A stretch of 64,000 bases of DNA from Symbiodinium kawagutii (taxonomy: Eukaryota; Sar; Dinophyceae; Suessiales; Symbiodiniaceae): the NCBI GenBank assembly GCA_009767595.1, contig VSDK01007199.1, positions 219,609 to 283,608 on the forward strand, given 5' to 3'. The translations under genes were made by a program, and so were the position numbers. Positions 12,069-23,225 of this stretch are shown piece after piece. Position 1 is the stretch's first letter, and each line of letters starts with the position of its first letter. Below the pieces are notes generated by a model that was given only the letters and a program-made list of their open reading frames with translations, did no database searches and was not told the origin of the DNA.

Positions 12069-12173
12069 GATGGTTTCTCAAAATAGGGAGCCCCCAAAAA
12101 TGGTTGGTTCATTACTATAAATGAGTATTAATGGATGATTTAGGGGCACCCCTATGGCTTGAGAAACCCCCAC
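12069..12173. repeat. Family A inverted-repeat element, copy A4
   Basis: ATGGTTTCTCAAAATAGGG and GGCTTGAGAAACCCCCA flank TTACTATAAATGAGTATTAATGG. On the minus strand its terminus supplies the donor of the exon at 12174-12273. Confidence 0.8.
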
Positions 12174-12273
12174 AGGCATGTACATGCATCATTGACCAGG
12201 AGGGAGGGAACTCGGTTGGCAAACGAGCTGCAGCAGCCCTGGTCACAGGGATGTAGTGGTTCCGGGCAAGGAC
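12174..12273 (-). CDS. Candidate exon whose donor is a family A terminus
   Basis: The AG|G acceptor TTGGTCACAG precedes 100 nt (phase 0 start, one-base end) reading VLARNHYIPVTRAAAARLP, then TEFPPSWSMMHVHA. It ends ATGCCT|GTGGGGGTTTCTC, the first bases of copy A4. It continues in phase from the exon at 12501-12635. A second frame is also open (Cys-rich), so the frame is moderately supported. Function unknown. Confidence 0.42.
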
Positions 12274-12500
12274 CTGTGACCAACGATGACGGTCGGTAGG
12301 CGACGGGCTGGGCCATGCTGGTCTCTTTCTCCGCATCTCTACCTCCTTCTCTCCTTCTCTCTCTCATGTTTATTACATTCATGTTTTTATATTCATATAT
12401 AGGATAATTAGTATCATTACATGTGTAAATATATATATATATGTGTAAATGTATATATATATATATATATATTTATGAAGCGGACAAAAGTCTGTCTCAC

Positions 12501-12635
12501 AAAAGTGGCCATGTGGTAAACTGGATCGTCCCCTAAAGGCTGTGAAGGTTTGGGGGGTATTGGTGCTGGGTCGTCCGCTATCGGGTATGGAGAACCGAAC
12601 GTCCACCCAAATACCAGATATGAATTGACACACTT
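12501..12635 (-). CDS. Candidate exon, 45 codons, proline-rich middle
   Basis: The acceptor ATCCGACAG is followed by exactly 135 nt, phase 0 at both ends, and a consensus GTGAGA donor. It reads KCVNSYLVFGWTFGSPYPIA, then DDPAPIPPKPSQPLGDDP and VYHMATF. It joins without a frame break to the exon at 13161-13254 upstream and 12174-12273 downstream. An AT dinucleotide repeat lies on each side. Family not recognised. Confidence 0.5.
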
Positions 12636-13160
12636 CTGTCGGATGCTCATATGTGTATACGAAATATGTATATACATATATATATATATGATTATGTATA
12701 TACATCATCAGCAAAGCAGCACATGAAGGTATGCAAGGGGATGAAACACTTTGTGAAAAGTGTAGATTCTGACTAGACCAATGCTTGCGGTGACATTCCG
12801 GATAGTGGACGAGTAAACCTCAACAGTTCACGTGAAGCAGAAACGCGGAACATATCCAGAAAGGACCTACTTCAGGCAAGATGTTTGTCGAATGTTGAAG
12901 TACCATGTTCGAATTATCACTCATGGGGAATAAATGGCTGTGGGTCAGTTCACCCTTAGTCCCCCTGGTTCCCCTACTATTAACCAGCTTGTTTTCCTTA
13001 TGAAATTGCTTGGTCACTATGAGCCATCACTGGTTGGTCAATATTGACCCATAATTAATCATCAATCATTGTTTTTCCCATGGTTTTGTTGGTTATTAAG
13101 ATAGTTTCCCTATAGTTTGTTGGTTATTAACCACCATTACTGGTTGGTTAACTGCTTGAC

Positions 13161-13254
13161 CCAGCTCGCCAACGAAAAATCAGCGAGGTGTAGCAAGACC
13201 AGATCTGAGGCGGCGGACTGATCATGCTTGCGCCGATGGACAACCATTTTATGG
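13161..13254 (-). CDS. Candidate exon, faintly protein-kinase-like
   Basis: Its acceptor (GAGAAACAG|CC) lies in the terminal repeat of copy A5. It has 94 nt with a one-base start and phase 0 end, and a donor at TGG|GTCAAG. It reads HKMVVHRRKHDQSAASDLVL, then LHLADFSLASW. The spacing of VVHR to LADFSLA recalls the catalytic and DFG loops of protein kinases, but Asp of HRD and Gly of DFG are absent, so this could be a pseudokinase or a coincidence. It leads in phase into 12501-12635. Confidence 0.42.
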
Positions 13255-13359
13255 CTGTTTCTCAAGCCATAGGGGTGCCCCTAAATCATCCAGCTTAATA
13301 GTCATTTATAGTAATAAACCAACCATAGCTTTGGGGGTACCCCTATTTTGAGAAACCAC
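13255..13359. repeat. Family A element A5, possibly a complete intron
   Basis: 105 bp. Read on the minus strand it begins GTGGTTTCTCAAAATAGGGG and ends GGCTTGAGAAACAG, so it has a donor GT at one terminus and an acceptor AG at the other. The usual terminal GAGAAACCACCA is changed here to GAGAAACAGCCA, which creates the AG. It sits between the candidate micro-exon 13360-13374 and the exon 13161-13254 with matching phase. Confidence 0.6.
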
Positions 13360-13374
13360 CAAGTGGTGTCTACA
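13360..13374 (-). CDS. Possible 15-nt micro-exon next to element A5
   Basis: A good acceptor (CTTACCCGTCCAG) is followed by 15 nt and then the GTGGTTTCTC terminus of copy A5. With a one-base start and two-base end it reads VDTT plus a split codon, and the phase matches 13161-13254. So short an exon is weak evidence on its own. Confidence 0.22.
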
Positions 13375-14576
13375 CTGGACGGGTAAGCTGGAATCGAATA
13401 ACTAACTAGCTGGATACAAATGAGTTGTATGGATAAGTTTAACTGGATGGATACAAATTAGATATAGGTTGCGAAATCAGAATTATCACTCAACATGATT
13501 TGTGATCGAGCCATGAGGGCTATTACATGGTCCTCTTCAAGAGTTATATGATTTTAGATAACTATACAGATACAAAAAAAGTGGGTCAAACAATGAAAAC
13601 GTTTCGTCAAAGCGTTTTCCTTCAACAAGGATGTGCCGCCTCGCAACTCACCATATGATTTGCTCAGGGGAAATTCACCACTGACCACCACGAGTGGAAA
13701 TATATGAGTTTTTTGTAAGTGCAACTACCCAATATATTTAGTCGGGTACATCCATAACCTTGAGTGTACCACGGATACCACCGACATGATCAGCTTAAAA
13801 AAGGGCACCCGAGCATTTGCATGCCTTACAAAACATCAATCTAGTCATGTGGTGATTCAGTCATCCAGTCAAAGTTAAAGGAGATTGACCCAGCCTGATA
13901 CACAGCACAGAATCTGTAGTGGACATGTTTTAGTTGACAGGACAAAATATATATATATATATATATGAAATTAAGTTCAACGCCTCATGCTTTGCAAATG
14001 TTGCGTGATTGGTAGTGAGTGTGTGTAAAGTGTAACAGTACCGTCAAAGTACTCATATCTATAGATTATTGCATATAATTGGATCTAATTTTATGTTATT
14101 GTTTTGCATTGGCAATCACAATCCCCAAGAACCAGTTAAACTATTGTTGTAGCGGCTCATGGTCAATTACCATAAACGAGTCTTGGCCGTCATTTACGAG
14201 TTGGATGTGGTTGGTGGCCATCATTTATGAGTTGGATGTGGTTGGTGGCTATTGCATTGTTTGCAAAAGTGGTGTACCCCAAAAATTGATGGCTATCCCA
14301 CTGAAGCCAATCATAATGGAGCATATTACCAATGGATAATCAACCCATTAACCTTTGCTGCGCTGACAAGGAACCCACCTAGCTTTTCATTATATACCCG
14401 CTGACTAGGCATCCACAGTCACCAGTAAGCATTTCTCACCATCCATCAACGATTGCCGACCATGATTCACCATCATTCATCATCATTGACCACCGTTAAT
14501 CATCGCTGTTGATCCTTCTTCACCCAGGATCAAATGCTTCCCCAACGATCACATGCTTCCCCATGGACTGTCTCAC

Positions 14577-14696
14577 AGGACGTTGAACGGCGAAAGTCGT
14601 GGCGCCTTGTTCGATCTTGCGATGGACGGCCGTGTTTCCGGTGATCACATCCCAGTAGCAGGGCCCGGCGATGCACAGTAACTGCAGGAGACATGC
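14577..14696 (-). CDS. Candidate exon, 40 codons
   Basis: An AG|G acceptor (CTGCGCCGAG) precedes exactly 120 nt, phase 0 at both ends, ending CGTCCT|GTGAGA, a consensus donor. It reads ACLLQLLCIAGPCYWDVITG, then NTAVHRKIEQGATTFAVQRP. Third positions are GC-rich. The first half is hydrophobic. Same strand and region as the 11.1-13.4 kb chain, but an intervening exon is needed for phase. Family unknown. Confidence 0.48.
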
Positions 14697-15535
14697 CTCG
14701 GCGCAGGCTGAGACCGATGCAGATCTCTAATGTAATGATGAAAGTAAGGATTCACGATAGGTATGACTACCGATATCAGTATAGGTATCATCATAGCATA
14801 GTATACCTATATCACTCTAGCTATGTTTTTCCAGGTAATTGACTACGCATAGATGGTGTGCATGCCAAATGGGCAGTACAAGTATCACTACGAGGTATTG
14901 GTTTGTAACTAAATCATGGTTACAGCCAAACTAGAATCATTATTCTGATCAAGAATGGCCAGTGAGATTCACAACTTGGGGATTATCAACCAGCAACTGC
15001 TTGTAGACGTTGCACAGCAGCATGGAACCAATCAAGTTGACCAGAGCATGGTGTTAGAAGTTTCAAAGGCTGCAGTGGTGACAGTGCTCTTGTCCTCAGA
15101 TCGAGACGGAAAGTTGGATAGACACCCAGGTAGTTCTCGTTCAATGTGTGAACACAAAAAAGTCATGCGAATGCCGCTCTTGTTTGCTACCCTCGCTTCA
15201 TGGTAGACCATCTACTCAAGTCAGTCAAAAGAGCCGGCAAAAAAAAAGACGACACTTACACATGTACCAACAAGCATGAACTTAGTGACTTCGATGTATG
15301 CGGGGGAAAGAAACACCAAGCCTTCACTAAACATTATGTTTCTCCCAAGGGTCTGGACAAGTGGATAGGAATTCCGTTCGCACTTCATGCAACAACATAC
15401 AACCATGTCTATCTCATCTGCCTAGTTGAGAGTATCAAGTGTTTTTGCCCTCATGAGGATACAAATAGATGTTGTGGTTAATACATCAATCTTAACACCA
15501 TATGCACAAGTATCTGTATGTGCAAATAAAAACGT

Positions 15536-15780
15536 GTGTGTGTGTGTGTCTCAAGTGTGTGTGTTCTCTATATATGTATACATCTACGATTTATCTTCCA
15601 AACAGAAAACAATTGCTATAATAACAACAACGACGAGGAGGACGACGATGACGACAACAACAAACTCCCCCATACATGCATGTAGTATACATATTTCATA
15701 TGTATACTACATGCATGTATATATGTAAACATGAATATATATATATATATATGTAAATATATATATATATGTGCATGCAA
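15536..15780 (+). repeat. Microsatellite cluster (TG)n, ACAACG, AT
   Basis: Contains TGTGTGTG, an ACAACAACGACGAGGAGG stretch, a palindromic ATACATGCATGTAGTATACAT pair, and AT dinucleotide runs. No gene is supported; open frames here reflect the repeats. Confidence 0.75.
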
Positions 15781-16381
15781 CCCATCTAAATATGTATGAA
15801 TATAGTTTATCAGAAGTGTCCAAGCAACAAACATGTTCTTTTTCCTTGCACACTTCTTTGTGCCCGGCCACTACCGTGGCCACGGTGGAGAGGACAGCGA
15901 TGTGTTTCAAGGACCTGTTGAGTGCAGGTTGATTTCAACTGGTGCTTCAAAGGGATGCAGATGGAAGAGAAACTAATCTGGACAAAATGATGGCAATACG
16001 AGTATATAGAAGCAATATGATATCTGGATTGTCTTAATTGGAAGAGAAACTAGTCAGATCATGGCAATGACAAAGAAACAACCAATGCGAGTATATAAAA
16101 GCAATATGATGGAACAATGCATCCAAAAAAGAATGTGCATAAAGTTGAAAATTCATTGGAATCAAACGAGTAAGATGGGACAGCAAGCGTTCACCTACAT
16201 ACACAGCTGTTGGATCCCCGCCGATTAGTGAGTGCACAAGTGCAAAGGCTAAGAAACACTTGAACATATCACTAATACAAAGGATATAACAAACCGATTC
16301 GATGGTATAATTTTTGCAAATATAGGATATCAATTAACATATAGATATGATACGTATCGTTGATGATACAAAGGTTCTGAC

Positions 16382-16415
16382 CACCGCCACCGGAGCGGAT
16401 AAGGTCAGGAAATGT
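16382..16415 (-). CDS. Possible 34-nt exon
   Basis: The acceptor GATCATCAG? region (CTGATGAT on the plus strand) precedes TFPDLIRSGGG with a one-base end at GTCAGA. It starts in phase 0, matching the end of the exon at 16490-16552, which makes a short two-exon chain. A plus-strand reading (VLTTATGADK before GTCAGG) is also possible. Confidence 0.25.
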
Positions 16416-16489
16416 CTGATGATACAAAAAGATCGCCTCTCATAATCATCCACCCATGTTTCTTGACACTGATCGGTGTATCAACTCAC

Positions 16490-16552
16490 AGGGTGGACAC
16501 TGCCAGCCGCTGCGAACCGCGGCGAGTTGGGTGCCCAGGTTGAGGTGGTGAT
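16490..16552 (-). CDS. Candidate exon, 21 codons, GTGAGT donor
   Basis: The acceptor CTTTTGGTAG is followed by 63 nt, phase 0 at both ends, reading ITTSTWAPNSPRFAAAGSVHP, and ends CACCCT|GTGAGT. The consensus donor favours the minus strand over an alternative plus-strand frame (AANRGELGAQVEVVIY). Function unknown. Confidence 0.4.
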
Positions 16553-16823
16553 CTACCAAAAGTCTTTTCAGTAACAAAGAAATGGGGTCCAAGAATGGTG
16601 TACCCCTAAGTCACTGGTGGTTTCGCTATGAAAACTAGTTGCGAGATGGTTGGCAAGTACCACCATGAATGGACAACCCCAAATAGAATCATTCAGGGGG
16701 GCTAGCGTAAGAACAAAAGCGTGGGAGCTGACTCCTGCCACATTGGGAATAGCATTCCATTGGGGTTGGGTCAGAATACCAAACTTAGCCAACCAAAACA
16801 AAGTGATTCACAAAATAATTTAG

Positions 16824-16914
16824 CTGGTGGTTTCAACCTCTCTGAAAAATGATGGTTAACCAACCAACCATTTGTGAACACTGAGGAAAAAAGACGCATG
16901 TTGAAAACCACCAG
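16824..16914. repeat. Family B inverted-repeat element, copy B1
   Basis: CTGGTGGTTTCAACC and GTTGAAAACCACCAG form terminal inverted repeats around TTAACCAACCAACCATTTGTG and GAGGAAAAAAG. The 91-bp unit is non-coding. Other copies lie at 38299, 48255, 55888/57194, 61121 and 63086. Confidence 0.75.
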
Positions 16915-17419
16915 CTATATATACATATACATATACACATACCCAACATATACATATACATAAACATATACATATACACATACATACACATATGCATGTA
17001 CATGTGCATATGCTGGACTTGCAGAGGCACGGCGGTATGCGAATGGACCGTGGCCTCAACAGCTCTGGTAGTGGAGTTCTACATTGGAATTTTGACTCTG
17101 GTAAAGTGAGCTGCAAGTGGAAAATCCACCATTTGTAGCTTGTTTACCATGGTTTGCCCTTAGTTTCTAATCTTCTTGGAGTTTACCAGAGGGTAGTCGT
17201 TGGGAACTCGCTAAGTCAACAGCATGAACCAAAACTTGATGGCCAAGTTGACCGACGGAGGCGATTGCAAGCCGACAGCACTTGGTGGTTGTGATTGGGT
17301 CGTAGGGCTTCAACAGAGGTCACTTGCTGTTTGTTTCCTTTTGCTTGGGTTTGACCTGAGAAGTGTCATCAAAAATCGTGTTCCAATCCTCAGGGACATC
17401 AACCACAATCAACCCACTG

Positions 17420-17690
17420 GCCACGTCCCTTCCTGGTCTCCTTGTCTTCTTGTCTTCCCCCCCCTCTTCTCCGCCTCTCTTCTCCCTTCCTTGGGGTGCG
17501 TGTGCTGGACCTGGAGTGATGGTCGGGGCGCGTGTGTCGCTGGCCACGTCCCTTCCTTGGTCTCCTTGTCTTCTTGTCCTCCTCCTTCTCCACCTCTCCC
17601 CTCCCTTCCGTGGGGAACGTGTGCCACTGAACGCGTCCCGGCCTGGCATGATGCCCCTCACTCGGGGTGAGTGCGTCGCTGGCCATATTC
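17420..17690 (+). repeat. Imperfect tandem repeat upstream of LINE ORF1
   Basis: CTGGCCACGTCCCTTCC followed by TGGTCTCCTTGTCTTCTTGTC occurs at about 17418 and 17538, and a third start (GTCGCTGGCCAT) near 17673. The period is about 120-135 bp, with variable C-rich insides. Variable tandem repeats in LINE 5' regions can have promoter roles; here that is only a guess. Confidence 0.6.
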
Positions 17691-18088
17691 CTAAGTCACA
17701 GAAGTCACAGGAGTTTTGTTTTTTTTTTTGGCTTGGAAAACTCGTGCTCATAGTTTCTTAGGGCAGACCAGGTCACCACTTTCGGTGGTTTGCTGAGCCT
17801 CTGATGTCTTTGATGGAATCGCTTTTTTTTGATGAATCCCTTTTCAAGGGCTGGTGCTTGAGATGTTTTTGATGTTCCGCTAGTTTCGTCTTTGACCTGT
17901 TGAGATAAGAGTGGGAAGGTGTTTTAACTACTTTCTCTCATAGAGATCGGGCGTGCCACTGCATTCTGAAGCCTTAAGTCGGTCATGTTTGATGGCTACA
18001 GCTGTTAGTTGGGCAATTCGGAGGCTTAGTTTCCTCAAATTGAGCCACGTCGACCCCTCAGAGGGTGCAGAGAGCTTTGAAGGTCAGT

Positions 18089-18838
18089 ATGGAGTTGATG
18101 AACCAAGGAGGCGATTTGACTGACTTGTTGGATCATGAAAGCCCATCCCCTCGGCACATCCCAGTTTGCCGCAATAGAAGCAGAACCCCGCCCCGTTCAC
18201 TGGAGAACGTGCGCCCGGAAGTGGTTGCACCTTCTTGCGGCTCAAAGGGTTCTGTCCAGGACATCATCGATCAGAAGTTCAAAGAGCTTGAGAAAACACT
18301 CATTTCAACAGTGAAGGAGCAGATTGCCCAGTTCATGGCCGCAGCTACTCAGTCCCAGTTACCAGAGTCAGCTCAGGTGAAGGATCCCACGCTAGCCTTG
18401 GAAACTAGCAACTTGGTCCATGATTTGCAGGTGATCCGAAGTGACTCGGACATCCTAGCAGCAATCGACAAGTTCTGGAAGTTGATGAGTGACATCAGAT
18501 GCTCAGGCCGTGCCAACCTCGTTGTCACTTTTTGCCCACAGCCACCCATCGCATCAGCCCTGGCGTTGAACCAGCGCTTTGAAGCCATGGGCATCACGGT
18601 TGTATCCAAGGGCCAGAGGTGTGACAAGCTCCCTTGGGGCTCAATGGGAGGCCAGAAGGGGCAGCCTTGCCTTTGCGTCCAGATGAAGGATGGGACCAAA
18701 TTCACGGCGCAACTCCAGTGCCGCTTGGGCAACATGGTTGTGAAAGGCCGCAGATCTGCTTTTTCACCTGACTTGGTGCGAAAGATTATCCCTTTTTTGG
18801 GAGGGCCAGTAGCTGTGGCGGCTACCTCTCAGGTCTGA
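18089..18838 (+). CDS. LINE ORF1 protein candidate
   Basis: The first in-frame ATG is at 18089; the frame is open from GTG at 18065. It gives about 249 residues. A polar, Arg/Pro-rich N-terminus (residues 15-55) is followed by a probable coiled-coil helix (IIDQKFKELEKTLISTVKEQ, about residues 60-85) and a mixed C-terminal half with basic patches (VVKGRRSAF). The position upstream of ORF2 and this layout fit an ORF1 nucleic-acid-binding protein, but no RRM or zinc knuckle is seen. The spacing to ORF2 is 357 nt. Confidence 0.6.
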   Translation: MELMNQGGDLTDLLDHESPSPRHIPVCRNRSRTPPRSLENVRPEVVAPSCGSKGSVQDIIDQKFKELEKTLISTVKEQIAQFMAAATQSQLPESAQVKDPTLALETSNLVHDLQVIRSDSDILAAIDKFWKLMSDIRCSGRANLVVTFCPQPPIASALALNQRFEAMGITVVSKGQRCDKLPWGSMGGQKGQPCLCVQMKDGTKFTAQLQCRLGNMVVKGRRSAFSPDLVRKIIPFLGGPVAVAATSQV

Positions 18839-19195
18839 ATTCTGGTTGGCTACTAGGCTCTGTCTTCTACTCATGTGAATTGACTTCGTGACATTGGCTG
18901 AAACGAGCTTAAAAGAGTAGGGGATCGGTCGTTTTTTCTGTTTCAGTTCCTGGCCATTTGTCATTCGAAGGATTAATTGCTGTCCCCAATCCTGACGATT
19001 GACTGAGGCCGCTATTTCAGCTCACCAGGGCGTTTAACGTATCCTCCTTTGTTGATGTTGTCCCCCCCTGAGTGATTTTGAACTTTTACTTTGTGTTGTT
19101 GGTCTACGGGTGCATGAAGTTATTCTGATTGCTGCAGGTTCTTGATTCTGCTCAAAGTTGTCAGCAGTTGTAAGACTTCGGCCCCTCCCTAAACT

Positions 19196-22100
19196 ATGAA
19201 TGTTGAGGATTTAGAACGTGAGTGTGGCCAATGGCTTCAAGCAACCCCGCCTAAGATGGAACTCTTGGCTGCCATCAAAGATTTTCAGGGGCTATTGGAT
19301 ATTGCTCCAATAAACCCGGGAAACTTGAGAACAGTGCGAGGACGGGAAGTGCCCTGCCTCCGCCCTTTGGCTGATCTGGTTTCTGCCACCGAAGGTCTTT
19401 TGAAACGATTGTTGCCGCTAGCAAGGAAGTGCGCTGGCAAAGTCAATTCTGTAGTATCACCCTTTTTTGGCGGTCAGCCAGGCGAAGCGGGAGAGATTTT
19501 TGCAAGTGGCAAGCCAGAATTAATCAACTTAGCCATATTAAACCCAGGTCGCTCTGGCTTGGCAGCATTGGGCAGTGATGACATTTTATGGTGGCGAGTT
19601 TGGCACATTGCTCATGAACTTACAAAGCACAATATTCATATTTGCGTGCTTCCCGGTGCCCGCTTTGCGCCGGGGGCTCCTTTACCTTCAGGTTTTCTGT
19701 TTGTCTGGGTGGGAGTTAGATCTGCAAGTTGGGCATCGCTAGGGTTTTTAGTTGCTGAAGAGTTGCAATACCAAACACACTTGATTGAAGATGTGGGCTC
19801 AGATATCATTTCATGGCTTGCAATTAGAAGCGAGGCAGCTGACATTGATCCTGCTCTCATCATTGGTGGTGTATATCCGCGGCCGGGGGGGGACGTGGAA
19901 TGTTGGAAACAGATAGTCGAAGAATTTCAGGTTTTGCAGAATAGATTCCCAAAGGCGCTCGTCCTAGCGATGGGGGATTGCAACGTTCATGTCTCCGGTC
20001 TAGTTGACCATGAGCCTGGGTGCAGGTGCTTGCATTGCAAACAAACTAGGCAGGATCGTGAAATTGAAGCTTCGGTTAGAAAAGCCGGGCTTGTTGCTTA
20101 CAACCCCGCTGTACCTACGCACTGTAGCGGAACCATCATTGATTTAGCCTTGGCTAAGCTGTCTGCGCCTATCCAAGTTTCTGTGGCGGAAACACAAGTG
20201 GGTCTTTCGGATCACGCGTTGGTTTTGGTCAATTGCGCTTTAAAAGTCAAAGCGAACTACAAGCATTCAATTTGAAGGGTTGAGTGGCTTAGGGGTGCCG
20301 AGTGGACTGAAGCAATTCAAGCTTATGAGACAGTTTTTCAACACATTTTGGATGCAACCGTAGAAGCCTGCAATGAAATTTCTACAGGAAATTTGCCTAC
20401 GAAACGCAAACGGGCAGTGTTAGATGCAGCGGCTTGGCAGCGAAATGCTGTACTCTGTTTAGTGGGGCACAGTTCCGGTTTGGTGAGGGCTCGAGCAGGC
20501 CCACCCCGTGCACGGAAGCTCTGGCCGAAGTCTGTTCCAACGCCAGAAGATTTTGATTGTTTTGATGATTACAAACTAGCACTTCAGGAGCTCCACAATG
20601 ACACTAGTTTACATTTGGTGCGTCAATATGCAGAATTGAAAACTAAGGATCCAGGACGGGCAGCCAGTTTTTTGTCCAGCTGGTTTAAACGGGATGATTC
20701 TTTTGAAATTGCTTTAACACATGAGGATAGTCAGGCTTTGTTGGAAGTCCAGGAATCCTTGGCAGCAGTTGCTACAAACCTCTTGGAAAGAGCAGAGAAA
20801 AGCCAAACTGAGGATAATAGCTCATACCAGCAAATAGTTCGATTGAGCCAAGCAATTCTTACAGCTGGTGCTCCTCGCGTGGGAATTCCCGCCGTCCCAG
20901 TGCCGCAATTTACAACCGCTGACAATGCAACCTTGTACTCCCAAGAGGAACTGCAACAAGTACTTTCAACAATCAGGAAGAAAAAGGGATCATTCCATGG
21001 TCCTCTGGCAGCCTTAAAAGTCGAAGTGCCCGTTTTCAAAGAAGTTACCAGAGCATTGGTTAATTTGGGGCGGCTAGCGCGGCTAGCGCAAGTCGCTTCG
21101 AATTTATGGGGCATTCGCAAAATTACTCCATTAAGGAAGGCCGGTCCAAGAGTGGTCCGGAAAGTAACACATCTCCGGCCTATCAGTCAAGGCACGGACA
21201 TGGCCAGTGTCCAAGATGGTTTATGGCTCCTCAAGTGCAAGCATTTATTGGAAGTTTTTTCGGAGCCATCTCAAATGGGCGGCAAATGGGACATCATGGC
21301 AGTGGTTATTGCTGTCATCGTACATTTGCAGCCTAGACAATTCCAGGGTCTTGACTCGTACATTCTTTTCGCTGACCTCAAGCATGCTTACGATAGTACT
21401 TCCAGGGAAGCCATGCTGGTTGCGTGCTATTCGGCAGGGGTGGTAGAAACTGAATGGCTTTTGCTTCACGATTTTTTCTTGATGCACACAGCAGTAGTTT
21501 CTTTGCAAGGTATTTTCTCTTCTGCTTTCAAATTCGGCGCTGGCATTCCACAGGGCCGGAAATTTGGAGTACATGTTTTCACTTCGGTCATGGCTTCCTT
21601 AAAAGATCTTCTGAACTTTTGCTGTTCCCCTGCTAGAACGGTCCTTCCACCTTTTGCAAGTGATGCCATTTCAAACATGTAGGCTCAACTCACACCCCTG
21701 CCTGAAATTCCTCAATTAGCGCAGGATTTTTACGGATGGAATACTCCAGAAGGCATCCGGTTTTTGATGCAAGTTGCTCCAGAGCAAGCACGGCGCCAGG
21801 CAATCCACACAGTAGCTGCTTTTCTTGATAAAGATGACAGAATACAATTCCTGGAGCAATGTGGTTTGTTCCCGCTTGGACCCTTGATGTTTGTTGATGA
21901 TATCGTTGCAGTTTTTCCTTCACAAGCAACTGTCGGGCAGGCGATTTCTGTAGGCCTTGCCACTTTTGCCGATCAAAACCAAATGGAGTTCAATTTTGGA
22001 CCAGCCAAGACTGCAGTCTTACCTATGTTTGGGGCGCCTGCCGACCAGCTCCAGGAAGTGATTTGCCATACTTACAAATTGCTTGGTGTGCAATTGGATG

Positions 22101-23128
22101 AAAATTTAGATTTTTCCAAACGTGCTGAACATGTTTTGAGGGTGGGCAAAGCTTTATTTTCTGAAATTTTACAATCTGCAGGACATGCGCATTTACCCGC
22201 TCCAATTGTCGATGAAGCTGTTGTCCAGCGAATCGAGCCGGTTATTCTTTTTGCTGCAGAAATTTGGCCTTTGGATCCTTCTTTTTATAAACCATTGAAT
22301 GCACTTCAAGATTTTTGGGCGAAAAGGATTTTGAAAAGCAGAAACCGGGACCTCAGGGGCCCCTTGGCCGTTGCCACCTGTGGATGGAAGCTGAGACTCG
22401 CTACCAAAGCAGTTTTGCGAGCAATCATGTTCCTAGCCAAAGTTCAATTACTGCCTCCTGGCCATCCTACACTTTGCATGATACAATTGGCCCAACTAAC
22501 CGCTGGACACACATGGTTGCAGGCAGTCACCCACTTGATGGACACTTTTGCGAGCTCCCCCATTCCTTCACTTTTAGATTCAGGTGTCCTTCCTCAAAAC
22601 CAGGTTTTTCTGCACGCCCCGGAGGTCAGAAAGCAAATTCTGAGGCAGTACAAACTGGGGATTGTTTTGCCGATCCTTCAGGCGCATGATGATTATGAAT
22701 ACCGACAAGCAGCGGTAAAGTGGCTTCCTGCGTTGCAACTCAGGGTCTTGGATTTCTGCCCAACGCGGTTGGTGCAGGGTTGGAATGTTTTGGACACTCC
22801 CTTTGGCCACGAGGAATGGGCATTTATCAAACTAACGGGGCGATGGCCTTTGTGGGATTTTCCTGAACTGCTGGGCACAGAAACTTTAACACCATGCCCA
22901 TTGTGTGGGGCAGATGAGGCCACAGTTGTGCATGTCCTGAAAGGTTGCCCTGGTACTACACAAATATTTTTGCGATGCAGCTTGACTAACCATATGACAC
23001 GGGCCCTTTCGGTCTATTCCTTCCTAATGTGCTTATTCCATTCGTCGGCAGGGGTCCAAGTGGATGCTGCCCGAATCCGGTTTGTTGGCTTAGTGATGAG
23101 ACGCGTGACCTTGGCCCTGAGACAATAA
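19196..23128 (+). pseudogene. LINE ORF2: endonuclease + reverse transcriptase + CCHC, two nonsense codons
   Basis: A single frame of 1311 codons is broken only by TGA at 20273-20275 and TAG at 21680-21682. The endonuclease part shows GDCNVH (near residue 260) and a C-terminal LSDHALV (near 338), typical of exonuclease-endonuclease-phosphatase folds. The reverse transcriptase shows LRPIS (about 660), FADLKHAYD (about 725), GIPQGR (about 782) and the catalytic LMFVDDIV (about 898). A knuckle CPLCGADEATVVHVLKGC lies near 1235. The first stop separates endonuclease from RT. The second falls between RT motifs B and C. No frameshift was seen. Either a recently inactivated copy or stop read-through; inactivation is the simpler reading. 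Confidence 0.88.
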
Positions 23129-23225
23129 AATGCGTGGCAACGACCTGCCAATTAACTTTGGAGGTATCGCGCCACCCATTCCCTCCTCCATCTCACCAAC
23201 TGGTTGGTAGGTGGCGGGGTTCACC

